Of a stretch of DNA of 64,000 nucleotides, positions 12,535 through 26,133 are shown piece after piece; position 1 is the stretch's first letter, and each line of letters opens with the position of its first letter. Source of the stretch: Arachis hypogaea. Its lineage: Eukaryota > Streptophyta > Magnoliopsida > Fabales > Fabaceae. Below the pieces are notes generated by a model, which was given only the letters and a program-made list of their open reading frames with translations, made no database searches and was not told the origin of the DNA. The translations under genes were made by a program, and so were the position numbers. The DNA is taken from positions 156,928,699 through 156,992,698 of the forward strand of contig NC_092050.1 in NCBI RefSeq assembly GCF_003086295.3. The letters are read 5' to 3'.

Positions 12535-12832
12535 CTTCTTCTTCTACAAAACCCCCACAAAAAAAAAAAAAATTAATTAATTAATTAATTAAATTATTCA
12601 AAAATTAACTAAGAAGCTAGCTAGCTAGGTTGTAGGTTGTTCATTTATTCAAAAAAGAAAAAACAAAAGAAAAAGAAAAATCCCTTTCAAGCACAAACTA
12701 TGGAGGTTGTAGAAGGAGGTTGGAAAAAGAGAACACACATGCAATTGTTGGAAATTATTAAAGCTTCTCAGAAAGGTTCCCTTGTGCTCTCTCTTTCTTT
12801 CACAAGAATCAGAGAAAGAAAGCTAGGGTTTT

Positions 12833-12840
12833 TATTTATA
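12833..12840 (-). promoter_or_regulatory. TATA box of the MADS-box gene
   Basis: On the minus strand the sequence reads TATAAATA about 300 bp before the ATG. It is followed by a CT-rich tract (TTTCTTTCTCTGATTC) typical of a plant 5' leader, so transcription probably starts near 12805. The leader (about 12535-12805) may contain an intron; this cannot be decided from sequence. Confidence 0.5.
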
Positions 12841-15289
12841 TTCCTAGCAGCTATAGCTAGCTAGATATGAAGCTGGAAACATATATATGCTTGAATTTGC
12901 AATGGAATGGATGGACAGTGAGAACCCACAATCCAGATAAAACAGAAGTAAAGATTCTATTTTTATCAAAAACAGTGGTACCCACAAGCTCCAAAATGAG
13001 ATTATGGAGACATTAACCCAGGGAAAAATATCAAACACTGTACAAAAAATATGATGAACAGCCCAGAAAAAAAAAAAAGATACTTGGAAAGCTTCACACT
13101 TTAAAATGGAGTATCTGTTCATATGTACAAAGAACAGAGGAATTATTGAGAGGGAATATGTTATTACTATAAATAGCTCAATTAGGAAATGAAAATAGCA
13201 CTAATCAGGAACCCTAGAGAGAGGGATAGATTCAAAGTTGCAGCAGATTGACATGGATTTAATTAATAATCAGCAGGTAGCTACTTATTATTTGGCCCTC
13301 ACACACTTTTATTTCCTCAATCACACTTTTGGTATCATACCAGAAGTTGGTGGATGCCCCCATTTGGTAAAAACAAGAAAAGGTAGGGCACAAAATATAC
13401 AAGCTTCTGTAATTCAAAGCACAGAAAGCCAAAACTCACTCCATTATTATTAGAGGGATCAAATTTGATAGAGATCTTTCTTTTTTAATCAGTGTAAGTG
13501 TTTAAGAAAAAATAATATAATATGATATCAGAATTTGTATGATTTAAAAGTTTATACTTTATTTTTATTATATAAAAAATAATATAAAATAAATAAAAGA
13601 ATTATATTATGATATCAGTATGATTTAAAAGTTTATTTTCATGTTTCTCCCTATCTACTTAAATTTTTAAAAAGTAATATAATGAAAATAAACATAATCT
13701 CGCTCTCTCTCTCTCTCTTTAGCATTTTTTTTTTTTGTTGGATCGGACAACTCTTGTAATTATAGCCTTAATTAGACCTGAAGATAAAATAATGGTTTCG
13801 TTGACGCGTTATTTTTAAGGGTAATTAACAACCATATTTATCAGAGGACGGATTCATAAGTTTACGGTATTAATTAAAGGTAAATTATGTTATTATTTTG
13901 TTAATATTAATATTACATAATCTCTTGATAACAATTATTAAGATTATCTGTTTTGGAAGTTTTAAAATGTTTTTAAAATACATATTTTAAAAACTTAAAA
14001 GACTTTAACTTTTTAATTGTCGTGAAATTATTTAGTCTAAAAATTTAAAATTTTATACTGCTAGATAGATATATATGAATGATAATATCTCTAACATATC
14101 GTTCACCCAAAAATTTTTCCTAAACTTAAAAGGTAAACTTATTTTTGAGTCTTTTCATCTATTTTTGTTTGTTTTTTGCTAAAAATTTTTGTTGTATAAC
14201 AAAAATTGAATTCTAAAATAATGTTTAATGATAAAAACTCTATTAGCACTATGTCGGTAAATAAAAATATTATTGTATACACTAAAAATTAATTATTAAA
14301 TTAATTATTATATATTTATATATAAATATATGTATTATTTATTTTATTTTTAATATATATTTTATTTTTCAATATATATTTTATATTATGTTTAATTTAA
14401 TAACTTTAGTATAATAGTATACACATAATATGATTAGTCTATTTATCATAAAAATCTTAACTATTAGAGAAAAATAAATAAAGAGTTATATATCTAGTTT
14501 ACTAATTAATAATAAGAAAATCCATACATCTAATATTTTAACAAGTAATATCATTTAAATTACGTATGTGCTAGTTAAACTCTTAATATTATTGCTGTTG
14601 TTGGTATAAGTATCATGTTTTTATTATTATTATTATAAGAAATTCTATTGGTTTAATCCAATATGTATATTTATGAGTAAGCCACTAAAATTAAAAGGCT
14701 TTCGATTAATCAAATTATTAACAAACATATTTTTTAAATTTGTCAAAAATAAAATATCTTTAAAATATTTTAAAATGTAACAAAAGTATTGAATTAACTT
14801 AGATGTGGACATAAAATATATTAAATAGTTTAATTAAATATATTAAATTATCTAATATTTTAATTATTATTTTTATATAAGGATACTTTTATTTGAGTAA
14901 TTATGTTTAAATTTTTCTGTAATAATATATATTGAAATTATTATATTTAAAATAGTATTTGGTAGGATTGACAAAATAAATATAATAAAATAAAATTTAG
15001 ACTCTACTCTAACTATATTTATAAATTTAAAATTTTTCTAAAACTCAATTTTATACTATGTCTACACACTAAAAATTTGTTAACTCTAATCCTATTCACA
15101 CTTTAAAATTTCTCATCAGACCCTAGCTACCTAGTCATAACTGCAAAAAATTAATGTTTTATTTGTTTATATATTACTTTATTTCAAGTAATATTAATAA
15201 AAAAATACATTATAATATTAATTAAAGTATAAAACATTTTTGGGGAAAAAAATTGTAGAAAATGTGATTGTACCAATGATAGTGCTAAC
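12841..15289. other. Promoter-side and intergenic DNA upstream of the MADS gene
   Basis: 12841-13450 is less AT-rich and may hold distal promoter sequence; its short open frames have no recognisable product. 13451-15289 is very AT-rich with a direct repeat of TATGATATCAG..TATGATTTAAAAGTTTA near 13520-13640. Confidence 0.4.
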
Positions 15290-16262
15290 AGTTTTAGTCC
15301 TATTTGGCAATATCAGATTGATTAGAGCAATATTTTAAAAACTTGCAAAATTTTTTAAGTCAAAAGTCACATAATCTGTTGCACCGAAATTAATGACCCA
15401 TAGTGTAGATTTTGGAGTGATAATACTCATAATTCTCGCATTAAAATGTAATGCAATAGTTTTACTGGAGTTGAAGTCTGAATGGAATTAGTCAAAATTT
15501 GATTTGTATTATGAGGTTGTTGCTGCACACTTTTGTCTTTGATCAACTCTAACAAGGCAAATCTTTGCTTTGGAGTGAACCCAGATCTTGATATTCCAAT
15601 ATTCTCTTGGAGACAATTGAGCTGGGATTGTTTTTCACTGAGTATCATGCCCTTAGTGATCACGTGATTGATGGTAGTGTTATGTTGCTGCCGTTGATAG
15701 AAATGGGAGGAGTACCTATGATTCTTATAGCATACATCTCCTGTGTGGCCTTACTTGTTGCAATGAGAACAAGCCACTGTAGCTCCACGATCTCTACAAT
15801 GGGAGGATCTGTTTACCATGTTCGCCATTTTGAGAAATTAATGAATAACAGAGTAATAAGGATTCGGATCTTCTTCCTTCCAACTCGTTGATCGGAACAG
15901 CTATGTTCACCAAGAAAGAATCTTGTGAAATAGCCTCTCATCAAATTCTATTGGATGAGTTTGAAGGGAAGAAGTAAGAATGGGAGAAAGAAAATGTCGA
16001 AAGAAAAATTAGGGATAGAAAGAAAATGGCAAAATTTGATTGATCTCAATTCACAACTTTTTTTTTTTTTTTTAAATTTGATTTACAGCTTGATTGCTCT
16101 CCACGCTCACTGCACCATGAAAAAAATCTCATGTCCTAAACTGTTCAAGCTGTGATGTTAATGGTTTGATGAACCAGAAGAGATTAAAAGAGGGAGAAAA
16201 ATAAATTATTCTCATTGTTGAAGAGAATGAAAAATTTTCTTAAAAAATATTTGTTGAATATT
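15290..16262 (-). pseudogene. Degenerate Ty1/copia gag-pol fragment, copy 1
   Basis: Minus-strand reading gives a CCHC zinc knuckle of gag near 15735-15778 (CSHCNK, a stop, then GHTGDVC). It is followed by FTPKQRFALLELIKDKSVQQ-type linker sequence. Near 15379-15410 comes WVINFGATDYV, a changed form of the copia protease motif W-I-D-S-G-A-T/S-D-H. Stops interrupt every frame. No LTRs were found. It is a dead retroelement piece, about 80-90% similar by eye to the fragment at 17304-18205. Confidence 0.7.
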
Positions 16263-16299
16263 TTCTAAGGAGAAAATGGATCACGGTAATAAATCCCAA

Positions 16300-16616
16300 T
16301 AAGAAAAATGGAGTGGACTTGCGAGACTTTATGTCACCAAGATGATGAATTTCAAATATAAGTTCAAGCAAGACGCAAGATTTTGGAGGTGACGTTTTAA
16401 AATCTGAATAGATGACTCATTATTAACATTCTCCATGTCCATTGATTTCTCATCAAGTGGCTCCAGCAAAATACAGGATTTCGGGGGGTGAGGTAAGCTA
16501 GCATGGTGATGCTTCTATTATTTTCTTTCCAATTTCTGACTTAGGAATCTTCTATGTTTCTTTGAGCTCTGTAGATTTTAGTGCCAAACCCTGTAAAGCA
16601 TCATTACCACTATTAG
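16300..16616 (-). mobile_element. Further copia-like fragment
   Basis: 16305-16390 repeats the GGAGTGGACTTGCGAG..CAAGACGCAAGATTTTGG segment found at 17329-17405, so it belongs to the same retroelement family. The frame is not intact. Confidence 0.45.
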
Positions 16617-17303
16617 GTGTGTGTTTGGATTACGGTTTGTAAATGGAGGTTTATATAAAATTAATTTTATAGAATTGATTTTGATCAAAAGTGAGTTAGT
16701 ATTAACGTGATTTATGTTTATTAATTTTTATTCAAAATGGATTATAGTAAACTAAATATTATTTGGATTACATTATTCAAAATCATTTTTAGATAAAAAA
16801 TTATAAAAAATGACATGAATTTAAATAATTATTTTATGTTATCTTATAATTTTATTTTAAATATTTAAATAAATTTTAATATTTTTTTAGTACTCTCAAT
16901 ATTTTTTAGTACTCTAATAGGATTAATAGAATCATAATACAAAGTAAAAAAAAATATTCCATATAAAAAAGAAATAACAATAAAAGTAAAAGAACTCACA
17001 TAAAAAAATAGAAATTTTATAAAAAATAATAATATACATAAGAGAGTATTAGAAAAAAGTATTATAAAAAAAACCATAAACATATGAATAATAAAGGACA
17101 TAATTGGTATATAGAACATAAAGTTCAATCCGACATGAAAAGGTGAACGAAAAAGCTAGAATTTTTAGCTTTTGGTAAATGTGGGTTGAAGACAGAAATC
17201 ACTTCTGCGTTTACAGCATAAAAATGTTGTCAAACATAAAAATAAAGCGTTCAAGGAACTCAAACGAGCTTCTCTCTTCTCCAACGCAAATCCAAACACA
17301 CCC
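16617..17303. mobile_element. MITE inserted between the two copia fragments
   Basis: Left end GGTGTGTGTTTGGATTACG; right end GCAAATCCAAACACACC is the inverse. The flanks are TTA and CTA, compatible with a decayed 3-bp target duplication as in PIF/Harbinger. The interior is AT-rich and non-coding; the open frame near 16865-17128 is low-complexity. Confidence 0.55.
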
Positions 17304-18205
17304 TAGGAGACTCAGAATCCTATAGGAAATGGAGTGGACTTGCGAGATTTTATGTCACCAAGATGATGGATTTCAGATATAGGTTCAAGCAAGACGCAAG
17401 ATTTTGGAGTGATAATACTCATAATTCTCGCATTAAAATGTAATACAATGATTTTACCTAGAGTTGAAGTCTGAATGGAATTAGTCAAAATTTGATTTGT
17501 ATTATGAGGTTGTTGCTGCACACTTTTGTCTTTGATCAACTCTAATAAGACAAATCTTTTCAGATCTTGATATTCCAATGTTCTCTTGGAGACAATTGAA
17601 CTGGGATTGTTTGTCACTGAGTATATTATCATGCCCCTCAATGATCACGTGATTGATGGTGGTGTTATGTTGCTGCCGTTGATAGAAATGGGAGAAGTAC
17701 CCGTGCTTTTTATAGCATACATCTTCTGTGGCCTTGCTTGTTGCAATGAAAGCAAGCCAATGTAGCTCTACGACCTCTACAATGGGAGGATCTGTTTACC
17801 ATGTTCGCCATTTTGAGAAATCAATGAATCAATAAGGATTCATATCTTCTTCCTTCCAACTCGTTGATCGGAACAACTATATTCACCAATAAAGAATCTT
17901 GTGAAATAGCCTCTCATCAAACTCTATTGGATGAGTTTGAAGGAAGAGGTAAGAATGGGGGGAAAGAAAATGTCGAAAGAAAATGGCAAAATTAGATTGA
18001 TCTCAATTCACAACTTTTTTTTTTTAAATTTGATTCACAGCTTGGTTGCTCTTCACGCCATGAAGAAAATCTCATGTCCTAAGCTATTCAAACTGTGATG
18101 TTGATAGTTTGATGAACTAGAAGGGATTAAGGGAGAGAAATAAGTTTTTCTCATTGTTGAAGAGAATGAAAAATTCCCTTAGAAAGTATTTGTTGAGTTA
18201 TTACA
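17304..18205 (-). pseudogene. Degenerate Ty1/copia gag-pol fragment, copy 2
   Basis: Same family as the fragment at 15290-16262. The minus strand shows a zinc-knuckle start (CFHCNKQGH) followed by a 2-nt deletion relative to copy 1. The linker ALLELIKDKSVQQ-type sequence follows. Past SIITPKS it departs from copy 1 and runs into LEPISEIHHLGDIKSRKSTP instead of the protease motif, so the two are different deletion derivatives. Confidence 0.65.
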
Positions 18206-18500
18206 TCTTATATACTATGTACTCTAACTAAAAAAAATTACAATGATATAAAGAAATAATCTAGATAACAGATTCAACGGTTTAATGAAATTATTAAAAA
18301 GAAAATATGGGTTTGATTTCCATCAAATATGTTATATATGTATAATAATTTTTAATTATATACAATAATATATCAGATGTATAGATGAAGTGAATAAAAT
18401 TAAGTTTAAATTTGCATTCAATCTTATTTACAATTTAACCCATTTTACTCTTTATGTGATTCGTAGTGGATTAAATTGTCAATCCTACTCATACGAATTG
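18206..18500. other. Intergenic, nothing recognised
   Basis: AT-rich. It flanks the long-TIR element and may be part of an older transposon (GTGGATTAAATTGTCAATCC). Confidence 0.3.
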
Positions 18501-19799
18501 GAAAAACAACTATTTGTACCCATGATCTTTACCAACGCTGACTAAAATACCTATTAAAAAAGAAAACTAACGTTGTATCCATCAAATCTATCAAAGATGG
18601 ATTCCGTACGACAAAAGTACCCAAATCCTAAATTTACGTTGATTTTTTAATAAAATTCCAAAATTACCCCCACCAGTATCTTCAACATCAACTCTCAACC
18701 ATCTCTTCTTTCTCACTCAAACTTTCACATCTCTCTATTATTACCACCACCTTAACCACTTTCTTTTTTCTCTACTACTCCACCACCGTTACCATGACGG
18801 CATTTCCATCTTCATGAACCCATTTCCAAGAAATTTGATCACCGACACAACCTCTCCAACCGGATTCCTCTCCCCCTTTCTCTCCCCCAAACCCCGTGTC
18901 TTCGTCGCGGTCAACGCCACGCACCTCCATTGTCGTTGTGGTTATCAGAGTCATTCTCTAACTTGACAAGTATCCTAACATAGATATGATTGGAGATTTT
19001 TGAGAGAATTTGAACAATAATACACTCAATTAGTTCAATTTGGGTATAGATTAAAACAAATAAATTATTAGTTACAGGAGATTTGTTCAACTTCGTTAAT
19101 TATATAATAAATTTGTAATTTGTACTGTTGTAAATATAGGATCTTTCTCTATGGAGTCCATGAGCTTGAAGTGGACCTAGGAGGAGTTGAATCGCACCAC
19201 AGGAAGGGACCTTGCGCGCTAGATCTCGGTTCAGTCTCGCTTCCGGAGCTTCTCCTTCTTGTGGCGGCATTAGACGGGGTCTTGACCGGAGAGGCATTGC
19301 GGCATCTCTGTGCAACGGCGCTGTTGGAGCTTGAATCCGGTGGCTCTAAACTCTGAACTTGCTACCGTGCCAAGGTATAGGTGATCTGTGCATGGGCTTG
19401 AGGCGGCGCTGGGGCCGCGCGGAGTTTGGGTGGCTGCAATTGAAGGTGGTAGCGTTGCGTGGGAACAGATGGATTGCCTGGTTGCCTTGTTGTCGTCTTT
19501 GTCATCATTAGTGTAGAAAGATGCATGGCGGCCGTGGTGGCTAGTGGAGTAGTAGAGAATAGAGGGTAGTTAAGGTAGTGGCAATGGAGGTGTTTAAGAT
19601 TTGGGAAAGAAGAGAGGAGGGGTTAAAGATAAAGGATTGGGTAATTCTGAAATTTTATTAAAAAATCAACATAAATTTAAGATTTGTGTACTTTTATCGT
19701 ACAGAATCCATCTTTAATGGATACAAGTTAGTTTCCTTCTTTAACGGATATTTTTTTCGCATTCATAAAATTTATGAGTACAAATGGTTGTTTTTTCAG
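18501..19799. mobile_element. 1.3 kb long-TIR element with GC-rich cargo (Pack-MULE-like)
   Basis: About 165-bp terminal inverted repeats at 18501-18668 and 19640-19799. Examples are GAAAAACAACTATTTGTACC against the inverse of GGTTGTTTTTTCAG, with shared GTATCCAT..AAAGATGGATTC. The interior (18700-19620) has much higher GC than its surroundings and reads like genomic coding DNA (CTTCCGGAGCTTCTCCTTCT), but no frame is long and I recognise no product. Long TIRs plus foreign-looking cargo fit a Mutator-like element that captured host DNA. No 9-bp target duplication is evident. Confidence 0.55.
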
Positions 19800-22700
19800 A
19801 GATAAGTACCCACAAATAAAATTAATATTGCTAGCCCTAATATTTCGCCAAAGAATTTATGAACACAACATATATGATCAAAATAAAAAGACCATTTGAA
19901 AACATAATAAGTTACAATATTTTGTATAATTGTTTAATATTTAAAGTCACTCCTAAGTTGTTATATTTTTCTTATGGATATTAAAGATATTTTATGTTGC
20001 TGATTACTATTTATATAAAATTATTTTTTATTTGATTTGATAAAGTTTTTTAAAAAATATTTAGAGAGAATTTTTTTAGAGTTGACTTTATACTTATCAA
20101 AATTAAAAAGTCTTGTATAATTTCATATTAATAAATATTTAAATTTATTTTTATATTTATATTTATTATGATCTTTTTAAAATCTTAAAATTATTTTATC
20201 AAATATAATTGTTACTGATTATACTTATTGAAAATTAAATTTAGTTTAATTTATTAAATATAAATGTTATAATTTTTTAAAAAAATTTAGAAAATCAATT
20301 TTAATAAAGTACTCTTGAAAAATAAAAATGTTATCAATAGAAACCTTCACATAAAGACGCATAATTTAATTTTTTTATTAGGTTATTATCTAACAATCTT
20401 TCATCATCATCTACATGAAAATAATTTACCGTGATTAGTCACTTTTTAAGTTTTTATGTGTCCGCAAACTATATTCTCCTGCCTTTGATTTGGAAATTTT
20501 ATGAAAGATGCTGTAGTAACTATTTGAAGCAAAATAATTTGAAAAAGTTTGTGCAATGTTTTTAAATAAAACATGAGTGACCTCCGAATATATAGAGGTT
20601 AAATAAAAAAGAGGGACTTATTAATTGATTAATTAATATTAATGTACTACGCCAAAAGACGCATCATTGTTCAATGTAGTGGCGAGCATCCAACAAGAAG
20701 GGACCAAAGACAGAGAACATAGTCACGTGGTTCTCCTTCCATGGCGCGTCAAATCGCATACTTTTTGTTTTTCCATTTTTGTATGTAAAAAATAATTATC
20801 AATCTACCTTTTAATTTTATTCAATAAATCTTACGTTTTTGTATTTTATTTGGGAATTTTGTTAGCAAGTTAGCTTGATTATTTACTTATATTTTGCTGA
20901 TTTGCCAACAAAATAAATATAAATGATAGTTTAATTTATACATATGAATTTAATTTTGATATATAATTAATTTCAAATAATTTTATATGTGTATTCTCTA
21001 ACGTTAAATTAATAAAATAACTATTTTTTATAATTTATGTGTGTGATCATTCAAAGAAATATATAATTAAATCATTATATAAAATATTTTATACTGATAA
21101 TACATTAAAATTATATTGTTACACATATTTTTTTTATAACTAAATTAGATGCACTCTATTATATCTGTATATAGGCATCTAAATAAAAATTCAACAACTT
21201 ATTGACATGTTTTGATAATGTCCATTAACATTAAGGGCTTTGCTAACAAAATATCCTAAAACTATTATTAGTTAAGAATTAAGATTATTTATACTTCAAA
21301 CAAAAAAGGAATGATGGGTATTGAATCATTTATTGATGTTGATTTGGGTATGATAGATTTAGTATATGTTCTATTTCTTTGATGAAAGATCTAAATCAAT
21401 TTTATAGTATAGTCGTATGCAATCTGCAAAAAATATCTGTACGTGAGTTGGGCTCAGAACGTTGTGAGACAGTTCGGTCCATATTCAGTGTGGACATTAG
21501 AGCATTGAGAGGACTTTTTTCTAGTACAAACACCTGATAAAAAACCCAATCCTGAGTGAAATAAATCCCACAGCTTCAATCTTTTTCAATAAAATCATCA
21601 CGTAATAAATCAACAAAACTTAAAGTAATATCTCTTTCCCCTTTAAATTTACCTACTACTTAAATTTTTTTTAACTTTTATACATTTGTTTTGTTTATAC
21701 AATAAATGAATAGAAACTTGCAATTTTTAATTTTCCAACACAAGCTTTCTACATTTAAAAATCTTAATTAGCTAAATCCTAACTTTAATTAAATTAAAAG
21801 CAGGTTAACAATGCATGTCCTCATTTATTTTCCTCTCTATTAACTATAAAATAGATATCAATAAGAAAACTTTTTCATTTGTATTTTAGTTCAAACTCAA
21901 TTTTTTTTTACAAATTATGAATCTAAAATAAAAAAGTTAATGATTTTTTAAAATTTATTAAAATTTATATTTTGATATTTTAAAATGCACCGAACATACA
22001 TCTCTCTAAGATAGCATAGGAACTCAAAATTAAGAATTTTCAAAGTTAATGACCTCATTTATTTTACTCTTTATTTCAGAACATAAAATGTAAATGAACT
22101 GTTAAAAAATAAATAATGGCATACTGCAATACAGCTAATTAATAATTTTATTATATGAGCAATACTATATGACTAATAAAATTTATTATTGATTAATATT
22201 TAAGTAATTTTATATACTAAAAATTAAATTCTAAATCTTAAATACTAGAAATTAAATTTTAACCCAAAATTTTAGCTAATATTAATAAAAAGTAATGACT
22301 GCTAATATTTCTCATGCTGTATTATCTTGCCAAAATTTCTAACATGTATTTTGCTGTCAATACAAAAAGAATGCACAAATAATAAATCTTTGAAAGATTA
22401 TACAAATTAGAAAGATAATTAAATTTTATTTAGATAAAAAATCCTATAAATATATAATTGCTCTTGCTTCTCTGAAGTAATTAATTTCATGGTATACCAA
22501 TAAACACAAAATATAATAAAATAATTATTAATTAAAGTGATTGCAGTGCATTCAAAGTCATTGGGTCTACCACACATCACTTTCGTCAAATAATGTTATA
22601 CATTTATGCTCTTAGTGTGTTTTTCATTTTTCATTTTTCATTGGGTAATTTGTATCAAAATGACTCGTCCTTTGTTGTTATTTATATTTTTATCATTAAT

Positions 22701-24314
22701 AATAAATTAATTTTAAAAAATATTACATTTTTTATTTTCATCATAGCACATTAACATTTGTCGTAGATTAAAGTTATAATTAGGTTTATAAAGATTTTAA
22801 CTTCGAATTAATTAGTCTTTAAAAAAAATAAAATACTAATTAAATATTTTAAAATAATAAATAATATACATATTATGTTCTTCTATCAATTAATTATGTA
22901 AAATTTAATGATAATATTTTTATACATAATTAACTATAATGATGTGTCTTTTTATAAAAAATTGTCACGTAAATAATAATAATTTTTGAAGTAAACTTTT
23001 ATTTATTTTATTAAGATTTGTGATAAATAAAGAACAATTAATAAGAATTATATAAAAATTCTGGAGATAATGAATATTTTACTATCTTTTTTATGATATT
23101 ATTTTTATGTTCTTATGACAATAACACGACATATCACTGTAAATAATAAAATAAATGAATAAATTTATTTTATTTCACATTATTTATTAACAAAAAATAT
23201 AACATGTATATTATTTATTATCATAAATAATATAATTTATTTTTTTTCCTAAAAAACAAATTAGTTCCATGTCAAAATATTCAAAAACCTAATTGTGATT
23301 TTAGTCTTTTGCCTTATTTTGGATAAGTTATCTATAATCCTAACCCAACCCTAATAGAGTGGATATGAACATGTCCATAACTGTTTTTTCATGACATCAT
23401 GGTGTGCCTATAAAATATAGACATTTTGTTGAATTGTTGTGTTTACGTGTCGAATATATTTTAGATAAAGCACTCGTTCAACACACGTATTTGTTATGTC
23501 CAACTGTATCTTAATAAAAAAAAAGTTTTTTTCGAACACGTTTAAATACATCTAAAGACTATCACGTGTCAATATGTCTAAACTCTAACTTTATTTTTAA
23601 CATGTATTCTTAAAATAAATTTAAAAATAATATGTATTATTATTTATTAAAACAAAAAATATTCTAAATACTTTATATAAATAAATAAGACATTAAAATT
23701 ATAAAAAAACTAATTTATATTTTAATATCAATAAAATATCAAAATATCATTATAATTTATCTAAAAAATACTTTATATTTCATAGTGATGTGCTCTCACT
23801 AAGACGGACAGTGAATAGAGTAGAGTAGGATTTGGACACTACCTTAACCCTATCCGCACTCTAAAATTCTAAACCCTACTTTATCCGACCCTACTCTATC
23901 CTACCCACAAGTAAACTCACATCCCACCTTATCCTACCTACACCAAATTAAATGAACAACTCTATTCAAATAGATTAGTCCAAACTGAATACCCACAAAT
24001 AAAGTATAGATTGTCAACCTAACTCGTACACCCATCATCCTTCTTCTGGGATAATAATGCACCATGCCTTGCCGACACAAATCCATTTTGATCTTTCATT
24101 CCATTGCTGATTATTTAGCTTTCAAATGGCAACCTCAAAGGTACAACTTGGCGGTGGTGCCATGTGGATGCGGTGTTTCTTTGCTGCCCCACTCTCCAAC
24201 AATCACACTTCTCTAACAACATCTTCGATCATCATCCAGCTCTTTAAGGAAGACTTCAGATTTTTTTTTTCAAAGAAAAAAAAAAAGGAAGAAAGTAAAG
24301 AAAAAAACTAAAAT
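19800..24314. other. Intergenic, no gene recognised
   Basis: Very AT-rich. Two blocks of more balanced composition (20640-20760, 21400-21550) contain no recognisable gene. 23810-24010 has repeated CCCTACTCTATCC-type motifs, probably transposon remnant. Confidence 0.4.
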
Positions 24315-24863
24315 AGGGATCTTCATGGATTGAATTCGATCTGCATATCCGCAATATTTATCTAAATCCGATTCGAGCGGATATGGATCCGATCCACAAG
24401 GCTATTGGATCAGATCAGCTCGAATTCACACACTAATAAGATCGGACTGCAGATTTTGTGTAGGTATCCGCATATCCGCGTATTCACGAAAATAAAGAAA
24501 TAAATAAGTAAATATTCTTTTTATATTTTATTTCAATTAATAATTATCATATATATTGTATTATTTTAATTTATTATTTAAATAAAGTATGTTTAATATT
24601 ATTTTAAGTGTAAACATATTTAAAAGAATAAAAAAATGAATTTATTGATTTTTTTAATAAAAATAAACTTTTAAAATTATTTTTGTATTTTGCATATATA
24701 TCTGATCCGATCCGCAAATGTGCCGATCCGCAAATGTGCGGATCGGATCGGATCGGATCCAAACTAAAAAAAATAGATATTGGATCCGATCCAATCTGAT
24801 GATTTTAGTGCGGATCGGATCAGATCAAAATTTTGGCTATCCGATCTGATCCGCATTCACCCT
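24315..24863. mobile_element. hAT-like element with GGATC-motif arms
   Basis: The 5' and 3' arms are made of variants of GGATCCGATC/GCGGATCGGAT, including GGATCGGATCGGATC near 24738-24755. They flank an AT-rich core at 24490-24690. The right end reads GATCCGCATTCACCCTTT and the left AGGGATCTTCATGGATT, an imperfect inverted pair. No coding sequence. Confidence 0.5.
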
Positions 24864-26036
24864 TTAAACTAATACACTTATAAGTTCATCATCTCACATT
24901 ATTGAAATAAAAAATACTATACAGATATAAAAAATAATTTCTAAATTAATTATTATATATTTATAAATAAATATTATTTAATTAATTTTTAATATATATT
25001 TTATATATATTTTAAAAGTAATTAATTTGATGATTTTATTTTTTTTGTATATATATTAATACAATTATATTCAAAATGTAATTTCTCAATAAAATAATAT
25101 TATTTCATATAATAAAATGCTATGTTTTATTAAATAAAAAATTATTTTTAGTTAATATTTAAATCAATTTTAACTAATTTGAAAAACAACACTATATTTA
25201 TATTTTTTATTAATTTATGATCTTATTTCATTAAAGTATAAAAATATTATTTATATGAATAACAAGTTATTGAAAATGGGTTAACGAGTTAGATATTGCA
25301 GGTTCAAGTTTCTTTATGTTTTAGTTAAAAAAAAAAAAAGCTATTCAAAATGGCACGGGTTTAATGGTATAGAAGACCCAAATTGAAGGTGAATCCCGAC
25401 AAAGAAGATATCTTTAATTTATTTTCTCATCATATCTGAGTGTCAACTCGCACGATATGACATATATAAATTGATGGAAAAGAAAAATAAAAAATCATAA
25501 TATAAAAGAATAGTGAGAGACTAATGTATTATTTTTATTTATATTATTATTTTAATTTTTGTTAGGTTGATACATCATCAATAAGTTAAGAATAGTATAC
25601 TGCCCCACTTTTTTCATTTTGAGAGAGTCAAATTCCATATATATCTCATACCAGCATAATAATACCAAGTTACCAACAATGGAAATGACATCTCTACATT
25701 ATTTACTTTATGACAAAAAGACATATCACATATGAGATTTTGTCATCAACTTTTAATTTAAAGATGCAGATTGGGAATAAAAATCTGTAAATGATTATGA
25801 TGGCTATTAACTGGGAAATAAATGATGCATATGCAATGCAGCTTTTATTTTCTTCATTTTTTTCCTTCTAAATATAAATATTGATCAGTAATTAATTTGA
25901 GTTGATCAAATAAATAGTTCATATACTTAATTAAGTAAATATCAAAGTCTAAATTTTACTTTATATATATATATATATAGTAATTTATTAATCAATATAA
26001 AATTTAGATTAATAACAAACAAAAAAAAAATACAAA
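24864..26036. other. Intergenic, nothing recognised
   Basis: AT-rich. 25258-25330 has a weak tRNA-like, A-tailed segment that may be an old SINE. Confidence 0.35.
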
Positions 26037-26133
26037 GAGACTAATAAGTAATAACTCAAATGACATAATTTTTCCATATTCATTTAAGAAGTTACGAGTT
26101 CAAGTTTTCGTATCTTTGATAAAAAAAAAAAAA
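26037..26133 (+). mobile_element. Diverged copy of the short tRNA-derived SINE
   Basis: AAGTAATAACTCAAATGACA head, GTTACGAGTTCAAGTTTTCG B-box-like segment, ATCTTTGATA and a 14-A tail. The same family as the copies at 855-952 and 3258-3506. Confidence 0.6.

Noticed and set aside
12637..13453. Short plus- and minus-strand frames upstream of the MADS gene
   Set aside because: They coincide with the 5' leader and promoter region, are short, and resemble no known protein.
16865..17128. 87-codon hydrophobic frame
   Set aside because: AT-rich low-complexity sequence inside a MITE; the Phe/Ile/Leu content follows from composition.
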